A stretch of 64,000 nt of DNA, taken from positions 2,199,681-2,263,680 of the forward strand of contig NZ_JANFMV010000001.1 in the NCBI RefSeq assembly GCF_024385575.1, in the 5' to 3' direction. This stretch comes from Rhizobium sp. NRK18 (GTDB lineage Bacteria > Pseudomonadota > Alphaproteobacteria > Rhizobiales > Rhizobiaceae). Each line of letters starts with the position of its first letter. Within the stretch, counting starts at the first letter, position 1. The position numbers were made by a program, and so were the translations under genes. The notes below the pieces were generated by a model, which did no database searches, had not been told where the DNA came from, and saw only the letters and a program-made list of their open reading frames with translations. This document shows, one piece after another, positions 9,964 to 19,233 of this stretch.

Positions 9964-10964
9964 GCGGCTTCTCCCACCGCTGCGGCCGGCATGCGAGCCT
10001 CACGACCAAGGGCTTCCGCCATGCGGGCAGAGACAAATGCCGCGTCGGTCGAGGTCATGATGGCTGCCTTGTCGTTGCCGTTCAGATCAGGCGCATGGCG
10101 CTCCAGATACCAGCCGAGGTGCTTGCGCGCATGGCGCAGACCGCCTTCGCGGCCGTAAAATTCCAGCATCGATTCGTAATGTTCCAATATGATGTCCGTG
10201 ATTTCCTCGAGGGCGGGCTCCTTGGCGCCGGCAAGAACGCCCGAATGCCAGGGCCTGCCCTGGCAGGCCCGGCCGACCATGACCGCATCGGCGCCCGTAA
10301 TGGCCAAAAGTCTGTCAACATCGTCTGCGGTTTCGACATCGCCGTTGGCGATGAACGGCAGCGAAACGGCCTCCCGCACCCGGGCAATGGCCTCCCAGTC
10401 CGCCGTTCCGGTGTAGAACTGCATGCGGGTACGGCCATGAACGGTGATGAGGCGAACGCCTGCCTGTTCCGCCTGCCGGGCGATCTCGGCGGCATTCAGC
10501 GAGGTCTCGTCCCAGCCAAGCCGCATCTTGACCGTCACCGGCACGTCGACTGCGGCGACCGTCGCATCAATGATCGCAAGCGCCAGTTCCGGATCCCGCA
10601 TCAGCGCCGAGCCGGAATAGCCGCCGATGACCTTCTTGGCCGGGCAACCCATGTTGATATCGATGATTTCAGCGCCGTTGTCGGCCGCGATCTTCGCCGC
10701 CTCCGCCATCCAGTGAGGTTCGCGACCGGCGAGCTGGACGACATGCGGCCCGGTGTCGCCTGCCTTCAGCCGCGCCCAGCTCTCGCCGCGGCTCATCACC
10801 AGCTCGCGCGAGGCCACCATCTCGGTGACCACCAGTCCAGCGCCATAACGCCAGGCAAGGCGGCGGAACGGCAGATCCGTCACGCCGGACATGGGCGCGA
10901 GCACCACACGGTTGCGCACCATCACCGGACCAATGTGGAAGGCTGAATTGGGATTGCGCGCCAA
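9960..10964 (-). CDS. dusB: tRNA-dihydrouridine synthase B (NifR3)
   Basis: FMN enzyme that reduces uridine to dihydrouridine in the tRNA D-loop. Visible family features are APMSGVTD (FMN-binding strand), the catalytic cysteine in [25 protein letters not shown] and the phosphate-binding [15 protein letters not shown] region. The frame stays open to 11021, but a good sigma-70 promoter (11003-11031) would start transcription near 10995, downstream of that codon. I therefore choose the TTG at 10964 (334 aa), just before the conserved part; TTG at 10967 is equally possible. It is first gene of the dusB-ntrB-ntrC operon. Confidence 0.94.
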   Translation of the reverse strand: MARNPNSAFHIGPVMVRNRVVLAPMSGVTDLPFRRLAWRYGAGLVVTEMVASRELVMSRGESWARLKAGDTGPHVVQLAGREPHWMAEAAKIAADNGAEIIDINMGCPAKKVIGGYSGSALMRDPELALAIIDATVAAVDVPVTVKMRLGWDETSLNAAEIARQAEQAGVRLITVHGRTRMQFYTGTADWEAIARVREAVSLPFIANGDVETADDVDRLLAITGADAVMVGRACQGRPWHSGVLAGAKEPALEEITDIILEHYESMLEFYGREGGLRHARKHLGWYLERHAPDLNGNDKAAIMTSTDAAFVSARMAEALGREARMPAAAVGEAA

Positions 10965-11002
10965 CAAATGACCATCTTTCGGGCAGTCTACATTTTGCAC
11001 TA

Positions 11003-11031
11003 TTTTTAGACACTCCAGCAAGATTTGCCAA
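11003..11031 (-). promoter_or_regulatory. Candidate promoter of dusB-ntrBC
   Basis: On the minus strand TTGGCA (11026-11031) and TAAAAA (11003-11008) are separated by exactly 17 nt. It is the best sigma-70-like pair in the divergent dusB/ispDF region and dictates the choice of dusB start. Not proven by anything but position and spacing. Confidence 0.4.
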
Positions 11032-11227
11032 GAGAAATCGGATGGCCAAGGTAATTTTTAGGCAAATGCACCAATGGCACGCTTTATCGACATTCTGGTG
11101 ACTGAATCGCGCCCTCCTAACATTCCAGGCTCAACCCGCCAACAGGCAATCCGGCATTTGCGCTGGCAAAATCCGGGCAGAATCGCTAGGACGGCGAAAG
11201 GTTTGACGCTTTCAGGCATGGTGCGCG

Positions 11228-12442
11228 ATGCAATCCCCGAAAATCCCGCTTTCGATCGGCACGGTGGTCGTCGCGGCTGGCCGCGGCGAACGGGCCGGCG
11301 CGAGCAAGGACGGACCGAAGCAGTATCAGCGGATCGGCGGTCGGCCGGTGATCGCCGAAACGCTGGCGCGCCTTGTCACCTGGCGGCCCGACATGCCGAT
11401 CGTCGTCGTCATTCATCCGGATGATCGCGCCCTCTGCAACGACGCGCTCTCCCCCTTTGCAGGCCACAGGAACCTTGTCGTTGTCACCGGCGGTCCGATG
11501 CGCCAACAATCGGTGCTGAACGGCCTGGAAGCGCTGCAATCGGCCGGCGTCACCCATGTCTTTATCCAGGATGCGGTGCGCCCCTTCATCGACGACGGGC
11601 TTCTCGATCGCATCGAGCAGGCACTGGCCAACGTAGCGGATGCCGCCCTGCCCGTCCTGCCGGTCGCGGATACCCTGAAGCGCGGCACCTCGGATGGACT
11701 GGTGAGCGAAACCGTTTCCCGGCAGGGACTGTTTGCCGCCCAGACGCCGCAAGCCTTTCGCTTCGAGACGATCCTCGATGCCCATCGCAGGGCATCCGAT
11801 CTCGGCCGTGACGACTTTACCGACGACGCGGCGATTGCCGAATGGGCCGGCATTCCGGTTCGGCTCGTGGAAGGATCACCGGACAATGTCAAACTCACAG
11901 TCAGGCGGGACATGATCATGGCGGACGAAAAGCTCGGCGGCGGGCTCCTTCCTGATGTGCGCACCGGCAACGGCTACGACGTCCACCAGCTGGAAGCGGG
12001 AGACGGCGTGACGCTCTGCGGCATCTTCATCCCGCACGACCAGAAGCTGAAGGGGCATTCCGATGCGGACGTCGCCCTGCACGCGCTGACCGATGCACTG
12101 CTGGCGACGTGCGGCGCCGGCGACATCGGCGACCATTTCCCGCCCTCCGATCCGCAATGGAGGGGCGCCGCCTCGCGCATCTTCATCGAGCATGCGGCAA
12201 AAATCGTCCGGGACAATGGCGGCACGATCATGAATGCTGACGTGTCGCTGATCGCGGAAGCGCCGAAGGTCGGACCGCACCGAGACGCCATGCGCCGGGC
12301 GCTCTCCGACATGCTTGGCATCACCATCGATCGCTGCTCGGTGAAGGCGACGACCAACGAGACCATCGGCTTCGTCGGCCGGCGCGAGGGCATCGCGGCA
12401 ATCGCGACGGCGACAGTCGTCTATGGAAGGAAAAGGGCATGA
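11228..12442 (+). CDS. ispDF: Bifunctional IspD/IspF isoprenoid enzyme
   Basis: Fusion of 2-C-methyl-D-erythritol 4-phosphate cytidylyltransferase (IspD, residues about 8-230) and 2-C-methyl-D-erythritol 2,4-cyclodiphosphate synthase (IspF, about 246-404), two steps of the non-mevalonate isoprenoid pathway. IspD shows the VVAAGRG nucleotide loop and a shortened KQY motif; IspF shows metal ligands D251, H253 and H285 (GYDVH and GHSDAD...LH). The fusion is typical of alphaproteobacteria and some epsilonproteobacteria. Divergent from dusB; the next gene, cinA, overlaps it by 4 nt. The isoprenoid product feeds uppS, located 29 kb away in this window. Confidence 0.97.
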   Translation: MQSPKIPLSIGTVVVAAGRGERAGASKDGPKQYQRIGGRPVIAETLARLVTWRPDMPIVVVIHPDDRALCNDALSPFAGHRNLVVVTGGPMRQQSVLNGLEALQSAGVTHVFIQDAVRPFIDDGLLDRIEQALANVADAALPVLPVADTLKRGTSDGLVSETVSRQGLFAAQTPQAFRFETILDAHRRASDLGRDDFTDDAAIAEWAGIPVRLVEGSPDNVKLTVRRDMIMADEKLGGGLLPDVRTGNGYDVHQLEAGDGVTLCGIFIPHDQKLKGHSDADVALHALTDALLATCGAGDIGDHFPPSDPQWRGAASRIFIEHAAKIVRDNGGTIMNADVSLIAEAPKVGPHRDAMRRALSDMLGITIDRCSVKATTNETIGFVGRREGIAAIATATVVYGRKRA

Positions 12443-12942
12443 CACGCTTTCCCGACGAGATCGGCGAACTCGCCGCCCGGGTCATCTACGAATTTTCCGC
12501 CGGCGGACTGATGGTCGTCACGGCGGAATCCTGCACCGGCGGGCTGATCGCCGGCGCGCTGACGGAGATTGCCGGCTCGTCCGCCGTCGTCGATCGCGGC
12601 TTCGTCACCTACAGCAACGAGGCCAAGCAGGAGATGATCGGCGTCAAGGCGGAAACGCTTGCAGCCCATGGCGCCGTTTCGAAGGAAACGGCACTGGAGA
12701 TGGCGGCAGGCGCGCTCGCCAAGTCTCGCGCGGACCTGTCGGTCGCGGTCACCGGCATTGCCGGGCCGGGTGGTGGGACCGCGGAAAAGCCGGTCGGCCT
12801 CGTTCATCTCGCGGCGTGCCGCAAGGACGGCCGCAGCCAGCATCTGGAAATGCGGTTCGGCGAAATCGGGCGCGATGAGGTCAGGGTTGCCACGATCCGC
12901 GTGGCGCTCGACCTGCTTCTCGAACTGGCTCAGGCGGAGTAG
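12439..12942 (+). CDS. pncC: Nicotinamide-nucleotide amidohydrolase (CinA C-terminal type)
   Basis: A 167-residue protein consisting only of the CinA C-terminal domain, which deamidates nicotinamide mononucleotide to nicotinate mononucleotide in NAD salvage. The substrate-pocket motifs TAESCTGG (about residues 29-36) and TGIAGPGGG (about 107-115) are intact. The N-terminal COG1058 pyrophosphatase domain of full-length CinA is absent, as in many proteobacteria, so this is not a truncation. Start overlaps ispDF by 4 nt (ATGA), implying one transcript. Its 3' end overlaps ratA by 13 nt in convergent orientation. Confidence 0.93.
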   Translation: MTRFPDEIGELAARVIYEFSAGGLMVVTAESCTGGLIAGALTEIAGSSAVVDRGFVTYSNEAKQEMIGVKAETLAAHGAVSKETALEMAAGALAKSRADLSVAVTGIAGPGGGTAEKPVGLVHLAACRKDGRSQHLEMRFGEIGRDEVRVATIRVALDLLLELAQAE

Positions 12943-13379
12943 ATCGACGCCGCCCGTTTCTCGAAGGCTTCGGCGAACATCCGGAAGGCGCGATCGAACA
13001 TGGCGCCCATCATCGCGCCGAGAATGCGGCTCTTGAATTCGTAATCGATATAGAAGCGGATCTGGCAACCGCCCTCGCCTTCGGGCTCGAAGCGCCAGCG
13101 ATTGTCGAGATAGCGGAACGGCCCGTCGATGTATTTGACGTCGATCGCATGCTCGTCCGGCTTCAGCAGAACCTGGGTCGTGAATGTCTCGCGGATCGCC
13201 TTGTAGCCGATGCTCATATCGGCAACGAGCAGGGTCTTGCCGTCCCGCTCCTTGCGCGAGCGCACCGTCAGCGCCTCGCAGAGCGGCAGGAATTCCGGGT
13301 AGCGCTCGACATCGGCCACCAGCGCGAACATCTGATCGGGCGTGTGGGGAACGGAGCGGACTGTCTCGAACTTCGGCAT
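12930..13379 (-). CDS. RatA/Coq10-type START domain protein
   Basis: A 149-residue polyketide cyclase/START-fold protein related to E. coli RatA and mitochondrial Coq10, which carries ubiquinone or its precursors to respiratory enzymes. Recognisable features are the N-terminal strand, the ADVERYPEFLPLC motif (residues about 22-34), and the C-terminal long helix with FDRAFRMFAEAFEKRA. Database names often call it a type II toxin RatA, but there is no cognate antitoxin here and a role in ubiquinone function is more likely. Convergent with cinA. Confidence 0.9.
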   Translation of the reverse strand: MPKFETVRSVPHTPDQMFALVADVERYPEFLPLCEALTVRSRKERDGKTLLVADMSIGYKAIRETFTTQVLLKPDEHAIDVKYIDGPFRYLDNRWRFEPEGEGGCQIRFYIDYEFKSRILGAMMGAMFDRAFRMFAEAFEKRAASIYSA

Positions 13380-13388
13380 GGTTCAGAG

Positions 13389-13955
13389 CTAGCGAGCGCG
13401 CGACGAAATCTCAAGGAGGCGGTTGCTATCCTTGTGCGATTTCAACACCAAAACCGGGACATCCGGACCGTATGTCGAGAATTTTTCTTCGATTTCCGGC
13501 ACCTCCCTGCGTTCGAAGTTCCAGATGTAGGTGAGAAAGTTCCACTCCGGCCAGTGCTCCGGGCAGCCCTCCGCCATCTCCGGCCGGACGATCCCGTAAG
13601 ACTTCCAGACGCGACTGTAGACGCCCCAGAGCGAGCGCCAGCGCGGCGGACGGAACCAGATGGCGAGATCCGTCCGCGGCACCCTCAGATCCATCGTTCC
13701 GGGACTGGTGCCGTCCATCAGCCAGCGCTCATGCTCGACCGCCTCCCCGATACGCCGGCGGATCTCGCCGCGCTCGCGCATCTTCCAGCCGGGCAACCAG
13801 AAGAACTCCTTGTCCATGGAGAGATACGGCAGATCAAACAGATCGCACAATTTCCGTGAAAGCGTGCTCTTGCCGCTGCCCGAGCAACCGAAGACAAGGA
13901 TGCGATTGGCCGCCGGCAGAATGGCTGCGGCGTTTTCAACTGTAATGAATTTCAT
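13389..13955 (-). CDS. Small P-loop kinase-like protein (adenylate kinase / FlaR type)
   Basis: A 188-residue single-domain P-loop protein. Walker A is GCSGSGKST (residues 23-31), followed by the Asp-Lys-Glu region (about 52-55) and Arg-rich helices typical of the adenylate-kinase-like proteins sometimes labelled DNA topology modulation FlaR. Substrate unknown. It lies just upstream of ratA on the same strand (9 nt gap). A perfect 8-bp hairpin sits directly in front of the start codon and takes up most of its Shine-Dalgarno sequence (see separate entry). The ATP-binding call is secure; the biological role is not known to me. Confidence 0.82.
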   Translation of the reverse strand: MKFITVENAAAILPAANRILVFGCSGSGKSTLSRKLCDLFDLPYLSMDKEFFWLPGWKMRERGEIRRRIGEAVEHERWLMDGTSPGTMDLRVPRTDLAIWFRPPRWRSLWGVYSRVWKSYGIVRPEMAEGCPEHWPEWNFLTYIWNFERREVPEIEEKFSTYGPDVPVLVLKSHKDSNRLLEISSRAR

Positions 13956-13962
13956 GGCGATC

Positions 13963-13986
13963 TCCGCGGCACAAAAGGGCCGCGGA
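13963..13986 (-). promoter_or_regulatory. Hairpin masking the Shine-Dalgarno of the kinase-like gene
   Basis: Minus-strand arms TCCGCGGC (13986-13979) and GCCGCGGA (13970-13963) pair perfectly over an 8-nt loop. The next nucleotides complete GGAG, 6 nt before the ATG at 13955, so three of the four SD bases are in the stem. There is no U-tract after it. It could act as a translation switch or merely be the end of a terminator-like element. Confidence 0.5.
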
Positions 13987-14029
13987 AAATAGGGGCGAAT
14001 TTGGCTTTACGCAACCAAAGAGTGCAGCG

Positions 14030-14998
14030 TTACTCCGCCGCGGCCAGCTTCTTTTCCCGGTTGGCCTTGAGGCGGGCGAAATCGTCGCCGGCGTGGTGCG
14101 AGGAGCGGGTCAGCGGCGAGGACGAGACCATCAGGAAGCCCTTGGTGTAGGCGACCGTCTCGTAGGACTTGAACTCGTCCGGCGTGACGAAGCGCTCGAC
14201 CTTGTGGTGCTTGCGGGTCGGCTGCAGGTACTGACCGATCGTCAGGAAGTCGACGTCGGCTGTACGCAGGTCGTCCATCAGCTGCAGGACTTCGTTCCGC
14301 TCTTCGCCGAGGCCGACCATGATGCCGGACTTGGTGAACATGGTCGGGTCGAGTTCCTTGACCCGCTGCAGAAGCCGGATCGAGTGGAAGTAGCGGGCAC
14401 CCGGACGCACGGTCAGGTAATTGCCCGGGACCGTTTCCAGATTGTGATTGAAGACGTCCGGCTTGGCGGCGACGACCCGCTCCAGCGCGCCGGGCTTCTT
14501 CAGGAAGTCCGGGGTCAGGATTTCAATCGTCGTCCCCGGCGAAGCCGCGCGGATCGCGAAGATCACCTTCTCGAAATGCTCGGCACCGCCATCATCCAGA
14601 TCGTCGCGGTCGACGGAGGTGATGACAACATGCTGCAGGCCCATCTCGCGGACCGCCTTGGCGACGTTTTCCGGCTCGTCGAGGTCGAGCGCGTTTGGCT
14701 TGCCCGTCGCAACGTTACAGAAGGCACAGGCGCGGGTACAGATCTCGCCCATGATCATGAAGGTGGCGTGCTTCTTGTCCCAGCACTCGCCGATGTTGGG
14801 GCAGCCCGCTTCCTCGCAGACCGTCACCAGCTTGTTTTCCTTCACGATCGAACGGGTTTCCATATAGCCCTTCGACGTCGGCGCCTTCACCCGGATCCAG
14901 TCCGGCTTGCGCATGACTTCCGTGTCCGGGCGGTGTGCCTTTTCCGGATGCCGCACGCGCTTGGCGTCGGGAGAAACCCTGTCGAGAATCGTGACCAT
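14030..14998 (-). CDS. lipA: Lipoyl synthase LipA
   Basis: Radical-SAM enzyme that inserts two sulfurs into octanoyl groups to make lipoate on carrier domains such as those of PdhC and PdhB encoded 4-6 kb upstream. The 322 residues hold both iron-sulfur cluster motifs: the auxiliary cluster C-x4-C-x5-C in [12 protein letters not shown] and the radical-[11 protein letters not shown] (C-x3-C-x2-C). The C-terminal RSSHHAG region carries the conserved serine ligand. A good ribosome site (GAAGGA) precedes the ATG at 14998. Placement at the end of the pdh-lpd cluster makes functional sense because the enzyme matures that complex. Confidence 0.98.
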   Translation of the reverse strand: MVTILDRVSPDAKRVRHPEKAHRPDTEVMRKPDWIRVKAPTSKGYMETRSIVKENKLVTVCEEAGCPNIGECWDKKHATFMIMGEICTRACAFCNVATGKPNALDLDEPENVAKAVREMGLQHVVITSVDRDDLDDGGAEHFEKVIFAIRAASPGTTIEILTPDFLKKPGALERVVAAKPDVFNHNLETVPGNYLTVRPGARYFHSIRLLQRVKELDPTMFTKSGIMVGLGEERNEVLQLMDDLRTADVDFLTIGQYLQPTRKHHKVERFVTPDEFKSYETVAYTKGFLMVSSSPLTRSSHHAGDDFARLKANREKKLAAAE

Positions 14999-15049
14999 GT
15001 CTGTCCTTCCGCGACGGGTCTTCTCACCCGCCGCATCGTGCCTAGTTCG

Positions 15050-15304
15050 TCAGCGCCTGATGGCGCGTCCGAGAAATATAAGAATGCAGGCGCCGCCGAA
15101 ACCCACAATCAGGTAGGTCAGCAATCCGGTTCCTGCATAGATGCCGAACTTCCGCAGAAGGAAATTCAGGAGCGCCGCGCCGATGATCCCCAGCAGAATG
15201 TTCATGAAGATGCCCATATTGCTCTTCATCACGCGTTCGGCAAGCCATCCGGCGATGCCACCGACAATGATCGCGCCGAGCCAGCCCACACCATTCAAGT
15301 CCAT
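15050..15304 (-). CDS. GlsB/YeaQ/YmgE family membrane protein
   Basis: A small (84 aa) inner-membrane protein of the transglycosylase-associated family, with three hydrophobic segments (about residues 6-18, 31-45 and 58-76) rich in glycine, including the signature GxxAGWLAE near the N-terminus. Members are stress-induced in several bacteria but their biochemical role is unknown. Two ATGs are possible; the one at 15304 sits 8 nt behind GGAGG, whereas the one at 15310 is too close to it, so the shorter protein is preferred. It separates lpdA from lipA, and is on the same strand. Confidence 0.87.
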   Translation of the reverse strand: MDLNGVGWLGAIIVGGIAGWLAERVMKSNMGIFMNILLGIIGAALLNFLLRKFGIYAGTGLLTYLIVGFGGACILIFLGRAIRR

Positions 15305-15338
15305 CGACATTTCCTCCGAATAGAGAGTTGATCCGAAA

Positions 15339-16784
15339 TCAGGCGTTCAGTGCCCGTCCATAGGCATCGAGCACGCTTTCCTTCATCATTTCAGAAAGGG
15401 TCGGATGCGGGAAGATGGTGTGCATCAGTTCTTCCTCGGTCGTCTCCAGGTTCATGGCGACGACGAAGCCCTGGATGAGCTCGGTGACTTCCGCGCCGAC
15501 CATGTGCGCGCCGATCAGCTCGCCGGTCTTCTTGTCGAAGATCGTCTTGACCATGCCCTGGTCCTCGCCGAGCGCCACGGCCTTGCCGTTGGCAACGAAG
15601 GAGAAGCGGCCGACGCGGATGTCGCGGCCCTGCTCCTTGGCCTTGGCTTCGGTGAGGCCGACGGAGGCGACCTGCGGGTTGCAGTAGGTGCAGCCGGGGA
15701 TCTTGCTCTTGTCGGTCGCATGCACGTTCGGCAGGCCGGCGATCTTCTCGACGCAGACGACACCTTCATGCTCGGCCTTGTGGGCGAGCAACGGCGGGCC
15801 GGCGACATCGCCGATCGCATAGATACCCGGGACGCTGGTCTTGCCGTAGCCGTCGGCGACGATGAAGCCGCGGTCGGTCTTCACGCCGACGGCCTCAAGG
15901 CCGATGTTCTCGATATTGGCCTGAACGCCAACGGCCGAGATCATCCGGTCGGCGGTGATCTTTTCCGTCTTGCCGTCCTTCAGCTCGATGGTCGCGGTCA
16001 CGGAGTTCGCGCCCTTCTCGACCTTGGCGACCTTCGCCTCGAGAAGGATCTTGATGCCCTGCTTCTCGAACTGCTTCTTGGCGAGCGCCGAAATTTCGGC
16101 GTCCTCGACCGGCATCACCTGCTTCATGATCTCGACGACGGTCACATCGACGCCCATGGTGCGGTAGAAGCTCGCAAACTCGATGCCGATCGCTCCCGAG
16201 CCCATGACCAGCAGCGACTTCGGCATCTCCTCAGGCTTCATCGCCTCGAAATAGGTCCAGATAAGCTTGCCGTCGGGCTCGATGCCCGGCAGCGCGCGCG
16301 GACGGGCGCCGGTTGCTACAATGATGTGCTTGGCGGTGTAGGTGCCTTCGCCGAGCGTGTTCTTCGGCACGGGGCCCATCGGCTCCATCGGCTTCTTGGT
16401 CGTCTTGCCGACGACGATCTCGCCGGGCTTGGTGATCTTCGCCTCGCCCCAGATGATGTCGACCTTGTTCTTCTTGAACAGGAAGCCGACACCGTTGTTC
16501 ATGCGATGGGCGATGCCGCGCGAGCGGGCGACGATCGCCTTGACGTCCGGCTTCATTGCGCCTTCCAGCGTCAGGCCGTAATCCTTGGCGTGAACGGCGG
16601 TGTGCATGACATCGGCGGTGCGCAGCAGCGCCTTGGTCGGGATACAGCCCCAGTTCGAGCAGATGCCGGCCAGATGTTCGCGCTCGACAACGGCGACCTT
16701 CATGCCAAGCTGGGCGGCGCGGATGGCGGCTACATAGCCGCCGGGGCCGGAACCGATGATGATGACGTCATAAGCATTCGACAT
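15339..16784 (-). CDS. lpdA: Dihydrolipoyl dehydrogenase (E3) LpdA
   Basis: FAD flavoenzyme that reoxidises dihydrolipoyl groups of the pyruvate dehydrogenase complex. With the ATG at 16784 the protein has 481 residues: FAD-binding GSGPGG (11-16), redox-active disulfide C42-S-N-W-G-C47, NAD-binding GSGAIG, second FAD motif near DVAGPP, and C-terminal catalytic HPTLSE. The CSNWGC spacing and sequence are those of the E3 encoded beside alphaproteobacterial pdh genes rather than the CLNVGC version of sucAB-linked E3. An upstream in-frame start at 16796 is less likely. Confidence 0.97.
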   Translation of the reverse strand: MSNAYDVIIIGSGPGGYVAAIRAAQLGMKVAVVEREHLAGICSNWGCIPTKALLRTADVMHTAVHAKDYGLTLEGAMKPDVKAIVARSRGIAHRMNNGVGFLFKKNKVDIIWGEAKITKPGEIVVGKTTKKPMEPMGPVPKNTLGEGTYTAKHIIVATGARPRALPGIEPDGKLIWTYFEAMKPEEMPKSLLVMGSGAIGIEFASFYRTMGVDVTVVEIMKQVMPVEDAEISALAKKQFEKQGIKILLEAKVAKVEKGANSVTATIELKDGKTEKITADRMISAVGVQANIENIGLEAVGVKTDRGFIVADGYGKTSVPGIYAIGDVAGPPLLAHKAEHEGVVCVEKIAGLPNVHATDKSKIPGCTYCNPQVASVGLTEAKAKEQGRDIRVGRFSFVANGKAVALGEDQGMVKTIFDKKTGELIGAHMVGAEVTELIQGFVVAMNLETTEEELMHTIFPHPTLSEMMKESVLDAYGRALNA

Positions 16785-16857
16785 GGGCGTTTCCACTCCT
16801 CGATTGTTATGCGAACGGCTGTTCCGCCCGCTGATCGGGAGTGGGAGGCCCCGGCCT

Positions 16858-17136
16858 TCAGTCCTTGCTCACTTCGGAGAGGGCATCCGGCACGTCTTCG
16901 AGGCTGACCAGCATCCCGTAGATTTCATCCTTGAGCCGCATCCTAGTCTTGCGCATGTCTTCCATCCGCATGTCGTCGGTCGGCTCGATATTCGTTTCGG
17001 CGCGATGAACGGCCCTGTTTACGTCGTGGTATTCCGTCCACAGACGATGGAAGTGTCCATCGGTCTCGCGAAGAAATCGCATCTTGCTGACATATTCGGG
17101 AAATTCGTCTGCCAGTTCGTGCGGAGTGTGCGCCAT
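16858..17136 (-). CDS. YdcH family protein (DUF465)
   Basis: A 92-residue, highly charged, helical protein. The N-terminal half (residues about 5-60) has the DUF465/YdcH pattern with L-x-x-x-F-P-E-Y, conserved H-F-x-x-L and a central Asp/Arg-rich helix; the C-terminal half has K-x-R-L-K-D-E-I typical of these short coiled proteins. Function unknown. It lies between lpdA and the SGNH hydrolase on the same strand. Nothing in the sequence links it directly to pyruvate dehydrogenase beyond position. Confidence 0.85.
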   Translation of the reverse strand: MAHTPHELADEFPEYVSKMRFLRETDGHFHRLWTEYHDVNRAVHRAETNIEPTDDMRMEDMRKTRMRLKDEIYGMLVSLEDVPDALSEVSKD

Positions 17137-17203
17137 GGTGAAAGCCCTTCGTTTCCGATGGAATTCAGGCTATTGCACTCCGTCCAGTCCTCCTTGATCT
17201 GCG

Positions 17204-17842
17204 TCAAATACCAAGCTGCATTCTAACGATCGGCTCCAGTCCACGGCCGATCGCCCGGGTGTTCTCGGCATCGAGGTGCACGCCGTCGACCGGCGTGGCA
17301 CTGGCGACCGAGGCAGCGTCGAAAAAACCGCAGCCCTTGTCGTCAGCCAGATCGCGATAGAGCGTGCCGAGCATCTTCGACTGCTCGATACCGCCGCGGA
17401 AGGCGGCGGCGAAATCCTCGTTTGCCGTATCCACCAAGTGCGGCGGCGAGACGATGAGGATTTCCGGCGCGTCATAGTCGAACGGCCAGGCATGATAGCG
17501 CACCAGATCGACAAGCCGCGCCATGCCGCGGGTGGCGGCATGGGCGGACCCGGCAACCGCCGGCTTCATGTCGTTGGTGCCCAGCATGATGATGACCAGG
17601 TCGAGCGGCGCGTGGGAATGCAGAATCGTCGGCAGAACCCGCGCGCCGTTTCTGTCGCAATCGGCCATGTGGTCGTCGAACGCCGTCGTGCGGCCGTTCA
17701 GCCCCTCGGCGATGACGACAGCCCCCTCGCCGAGCGCCTTCTGCAGGACGGTCGGCCAGCGGTCCTCATAGGCATGACGGCCGGCATTTTCGGCGTCATG
17801 CCCGAAGGTGAGACTATCGCCGTAGCAGAGGACGGTCTTCAT
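17204..17842 (-). CDS. SGNH/GDSL-family esterase
   Basis: A 212-residue cytoplasmic (no signal peptide) hydrolase of the SGNH fold, acting on an unidentified ester. Block I GDSLTFG carries the nucleophile S10, block III GTND the oxyanion asparagine (about residue 90), and block V DGVHLD the catalytic Asp-His pair (about residues 185-188). Rhizobial homologues are often annotated arylesterase. It starts 15 nt after the pdhC stop, so it is probably part of the pdhABC transcript, an arrangement conserved in Rhizobiaceae as far as I know, though no link to pyruvate oxidation is established. Confidence 0.9.
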   Translation of the reverse strand: MKTVLCYGDSLTFGHDAENAGRHAYEDRWPTVLQKALGEGAVVIAEGLNGRTTAFDDHMADCDRNGARVLPTILHSHAPLDLVIIMLGTNDMKPAVAGSAHAATRGMARLVDLVRYHAWPFDYDAPEILIVSPPHLVDTANEDFAAAFRGGIEQSKMLGTLYRDLADDKGCGFFDAASVASATPVDGVHLDAENTRAIGRGLEPIVRMQLGI

Positions 17843-17857
17843 GGCCGGTGACCGCCC

Positions 17858-19216
17858 TTAGACCAGCATCGACATCGGGTTTTCGATGTAGCCCTTGAAC
17901 GCCCCGAGCAGTTCGGCGCCGAGAGCGCCGTCGACGCAGCGGTGGTCGGTCGACAGCGTGACCGTCATCATCTGCGCGATGACCATCTCGTCGTTCTTGA
18001 CGATGACCCGCTTCTGGCCGGCGCCGACCGCGAGGATCGTCGCATGCGGCGGGTTGACGACGGCTGCGAAGTTGGAGACGCCCATCATGCCCATGTTGGA
18101 GACCGCAGTCGTGCCGCCCTGGTATTCCTCTGGCTTCAGCTTGCGTTCCTTGGCCCGCTTGCCGAGGTCCTTCATCTCGTTGGAGATGGTGGACAGCGCC
18201 TTGGTCTCGGCCTTGCGAATGATCGGCGTTATCAGGCCGCCAGGGATCGACACGGCGACGCCGACATCGGCATGCTTGTGCTTGACCATGTTGGTGTCGG
18301 TCCAGGAGACGTTGGCATCCGGCACGTCGCGCAGCGCCAGCGCCATGGCCTTGATGACCATGTCGTTGACCGAGAGCTTGTAGGCCGGACGGTCGTCCTT
18401 GCGCGGAGCCGCATCGTTCAGCTGCGAGCGCAGCGCCAGAAGCGCGTCGAGTTCGCAATCGACCGAAACGTAGAAGTGCGGGATCGTCTGCTTGGATTCC
18501 TGCAGGCGCTTGGCGATTGTCTTGCGCATGCCGTCATGCGGCACGAGCTCGTAGGAGCCTTCCTCGAAGAGCTTGAGGACGGCTTCTTCCGACATGCCCT
18601 TGGGCGCTGCGGCCTGCGGGGCTGCTGCTGCGGCCGGAGCGGCAGCGGCTGCTGCCGGCTTGGCGGCACCACCGGACTTCGCCTTTTCGACGTCAGCCTT
18701 CACGATGCGGCCATGCGGACCGGAACCGGAAATGGCAGAGAGATCGAGACCGGCTTCCTTGGCCAGACGGCGGGCGAGCGGCGAGGAGAAGATGCGCTCG
18801 CCATGGGCCGTCGGCGCGGGGCCGGCGGTCTGCGTGGCGGCAGCGGCCGCGGGTGCAGCAGCGGCAGCCGGTGCCGGTTCTGCCTTTGGAGCTTCTGCCT
18901 TCGGCGCGTCCGCTTTCGGCGCTTCGGCCTTGGCTTCACCGCCGCCAGCCTTGGCAGCGTCGGCCACATCTTCACCTTCACCGGCGAGAATGGCGATCAG
19001 GGCATTCACCTTCACACCTTCGGTGCCGGCGGGAACGACGATCTTGGCAACCGTGCCCTCGTCGACGGCTTCGACTTCCATCGTCGCCTTGTCGGTTTCG
19101 ATTTCGGCGATGACATCACCGGGAGCGACCGCATCGCCTTCCTTGACGAGCCACTTGGCGAGATTGCCTTCTTCCATGGTCGGCGAAAGCGCCGGCATCG
19201 TAATATTGATCGGCAT
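17858..19216 (-). CDS. pdhC: Pyruvate dehydrogenase E2, dihydrolipoyl acetyltransferase
   Basis: Core acyltransferase of the pyruvate dehydrogenase complex: passes acetyl from lipoyl to CoA. The 452 residues show one lipoyl domain (1-80, lipoyl-lysine K43 in [10 protein letters not shown]), a flexible Ala/Pro/Lys/Glu linker (about 90-135), a peripheral-subunit-binding domain (141-178), a second Ala/Pro linker, and the catalytic domain ending with H425-R-C-V-D429-G. One lipoyl domain only, as usual for alphaproteobacterial E2. Follows pdhB by 17 nt and is followed by the SGNH gene and then ydcH-like and lpdA. Confidence 0.98.
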   Translation of the reverse strand: MPINITMPALSPTMEEGNLAKWLVKEGDAVAPGDVIAEIETDKATMEVEAVDEGTVAKIVVPAGTEGVKVNALIAILAGEGEDVADAAKAGGGEAKAEAPKADAPKAEAPKAEPAPAAAAAPAAAAATQTAGPAPTAHGERIFSSPLARRLAKEAGLDLSAISGSGPHGRIVKADVEKAKSGGAAKPAAAAAAPAAAAAPQAAAPKGMSEEAVLKLFEEGSYELVPHDGMRKTIAKRLQESKQTIPHFYVSVDCELDALLALRSQLNDAAPRKDDRPAYKLSVNDMVIKAMALALRDVPDANVSWTDTNMVKHKHADVGVAVSIPGGLITPIIRKAETKALSTISNEMKDLGKRAKERKLKPEEYQGGTTAVSNMGMMGVSNFAAVVNPPHATILAVGAGQKRVIVKNDEMVIAQMMTVTLSTDHRCVDGALGAELLGAFKGYIENPMSMLV

Positions 19217-19233
19217 GTCTCTATCCCTCCCCG

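Noticed and set aside
11017..11030. TGGCAAATCTTGCT on the minus strand before dusB, resembling a sigma-54 -24/-12 element
   Set aside because: The GG and GC are 8 nt apart instead of the required 10, so sigma-54 would not bind. A sigma-70 pair overlaps it.
12930..13379. RatA reading as a toxin-antitoxin toxin
   Set aside because: No small partner gene is adjacent; the START fold and Coq10-like motifs fit ubiquinone binding better.
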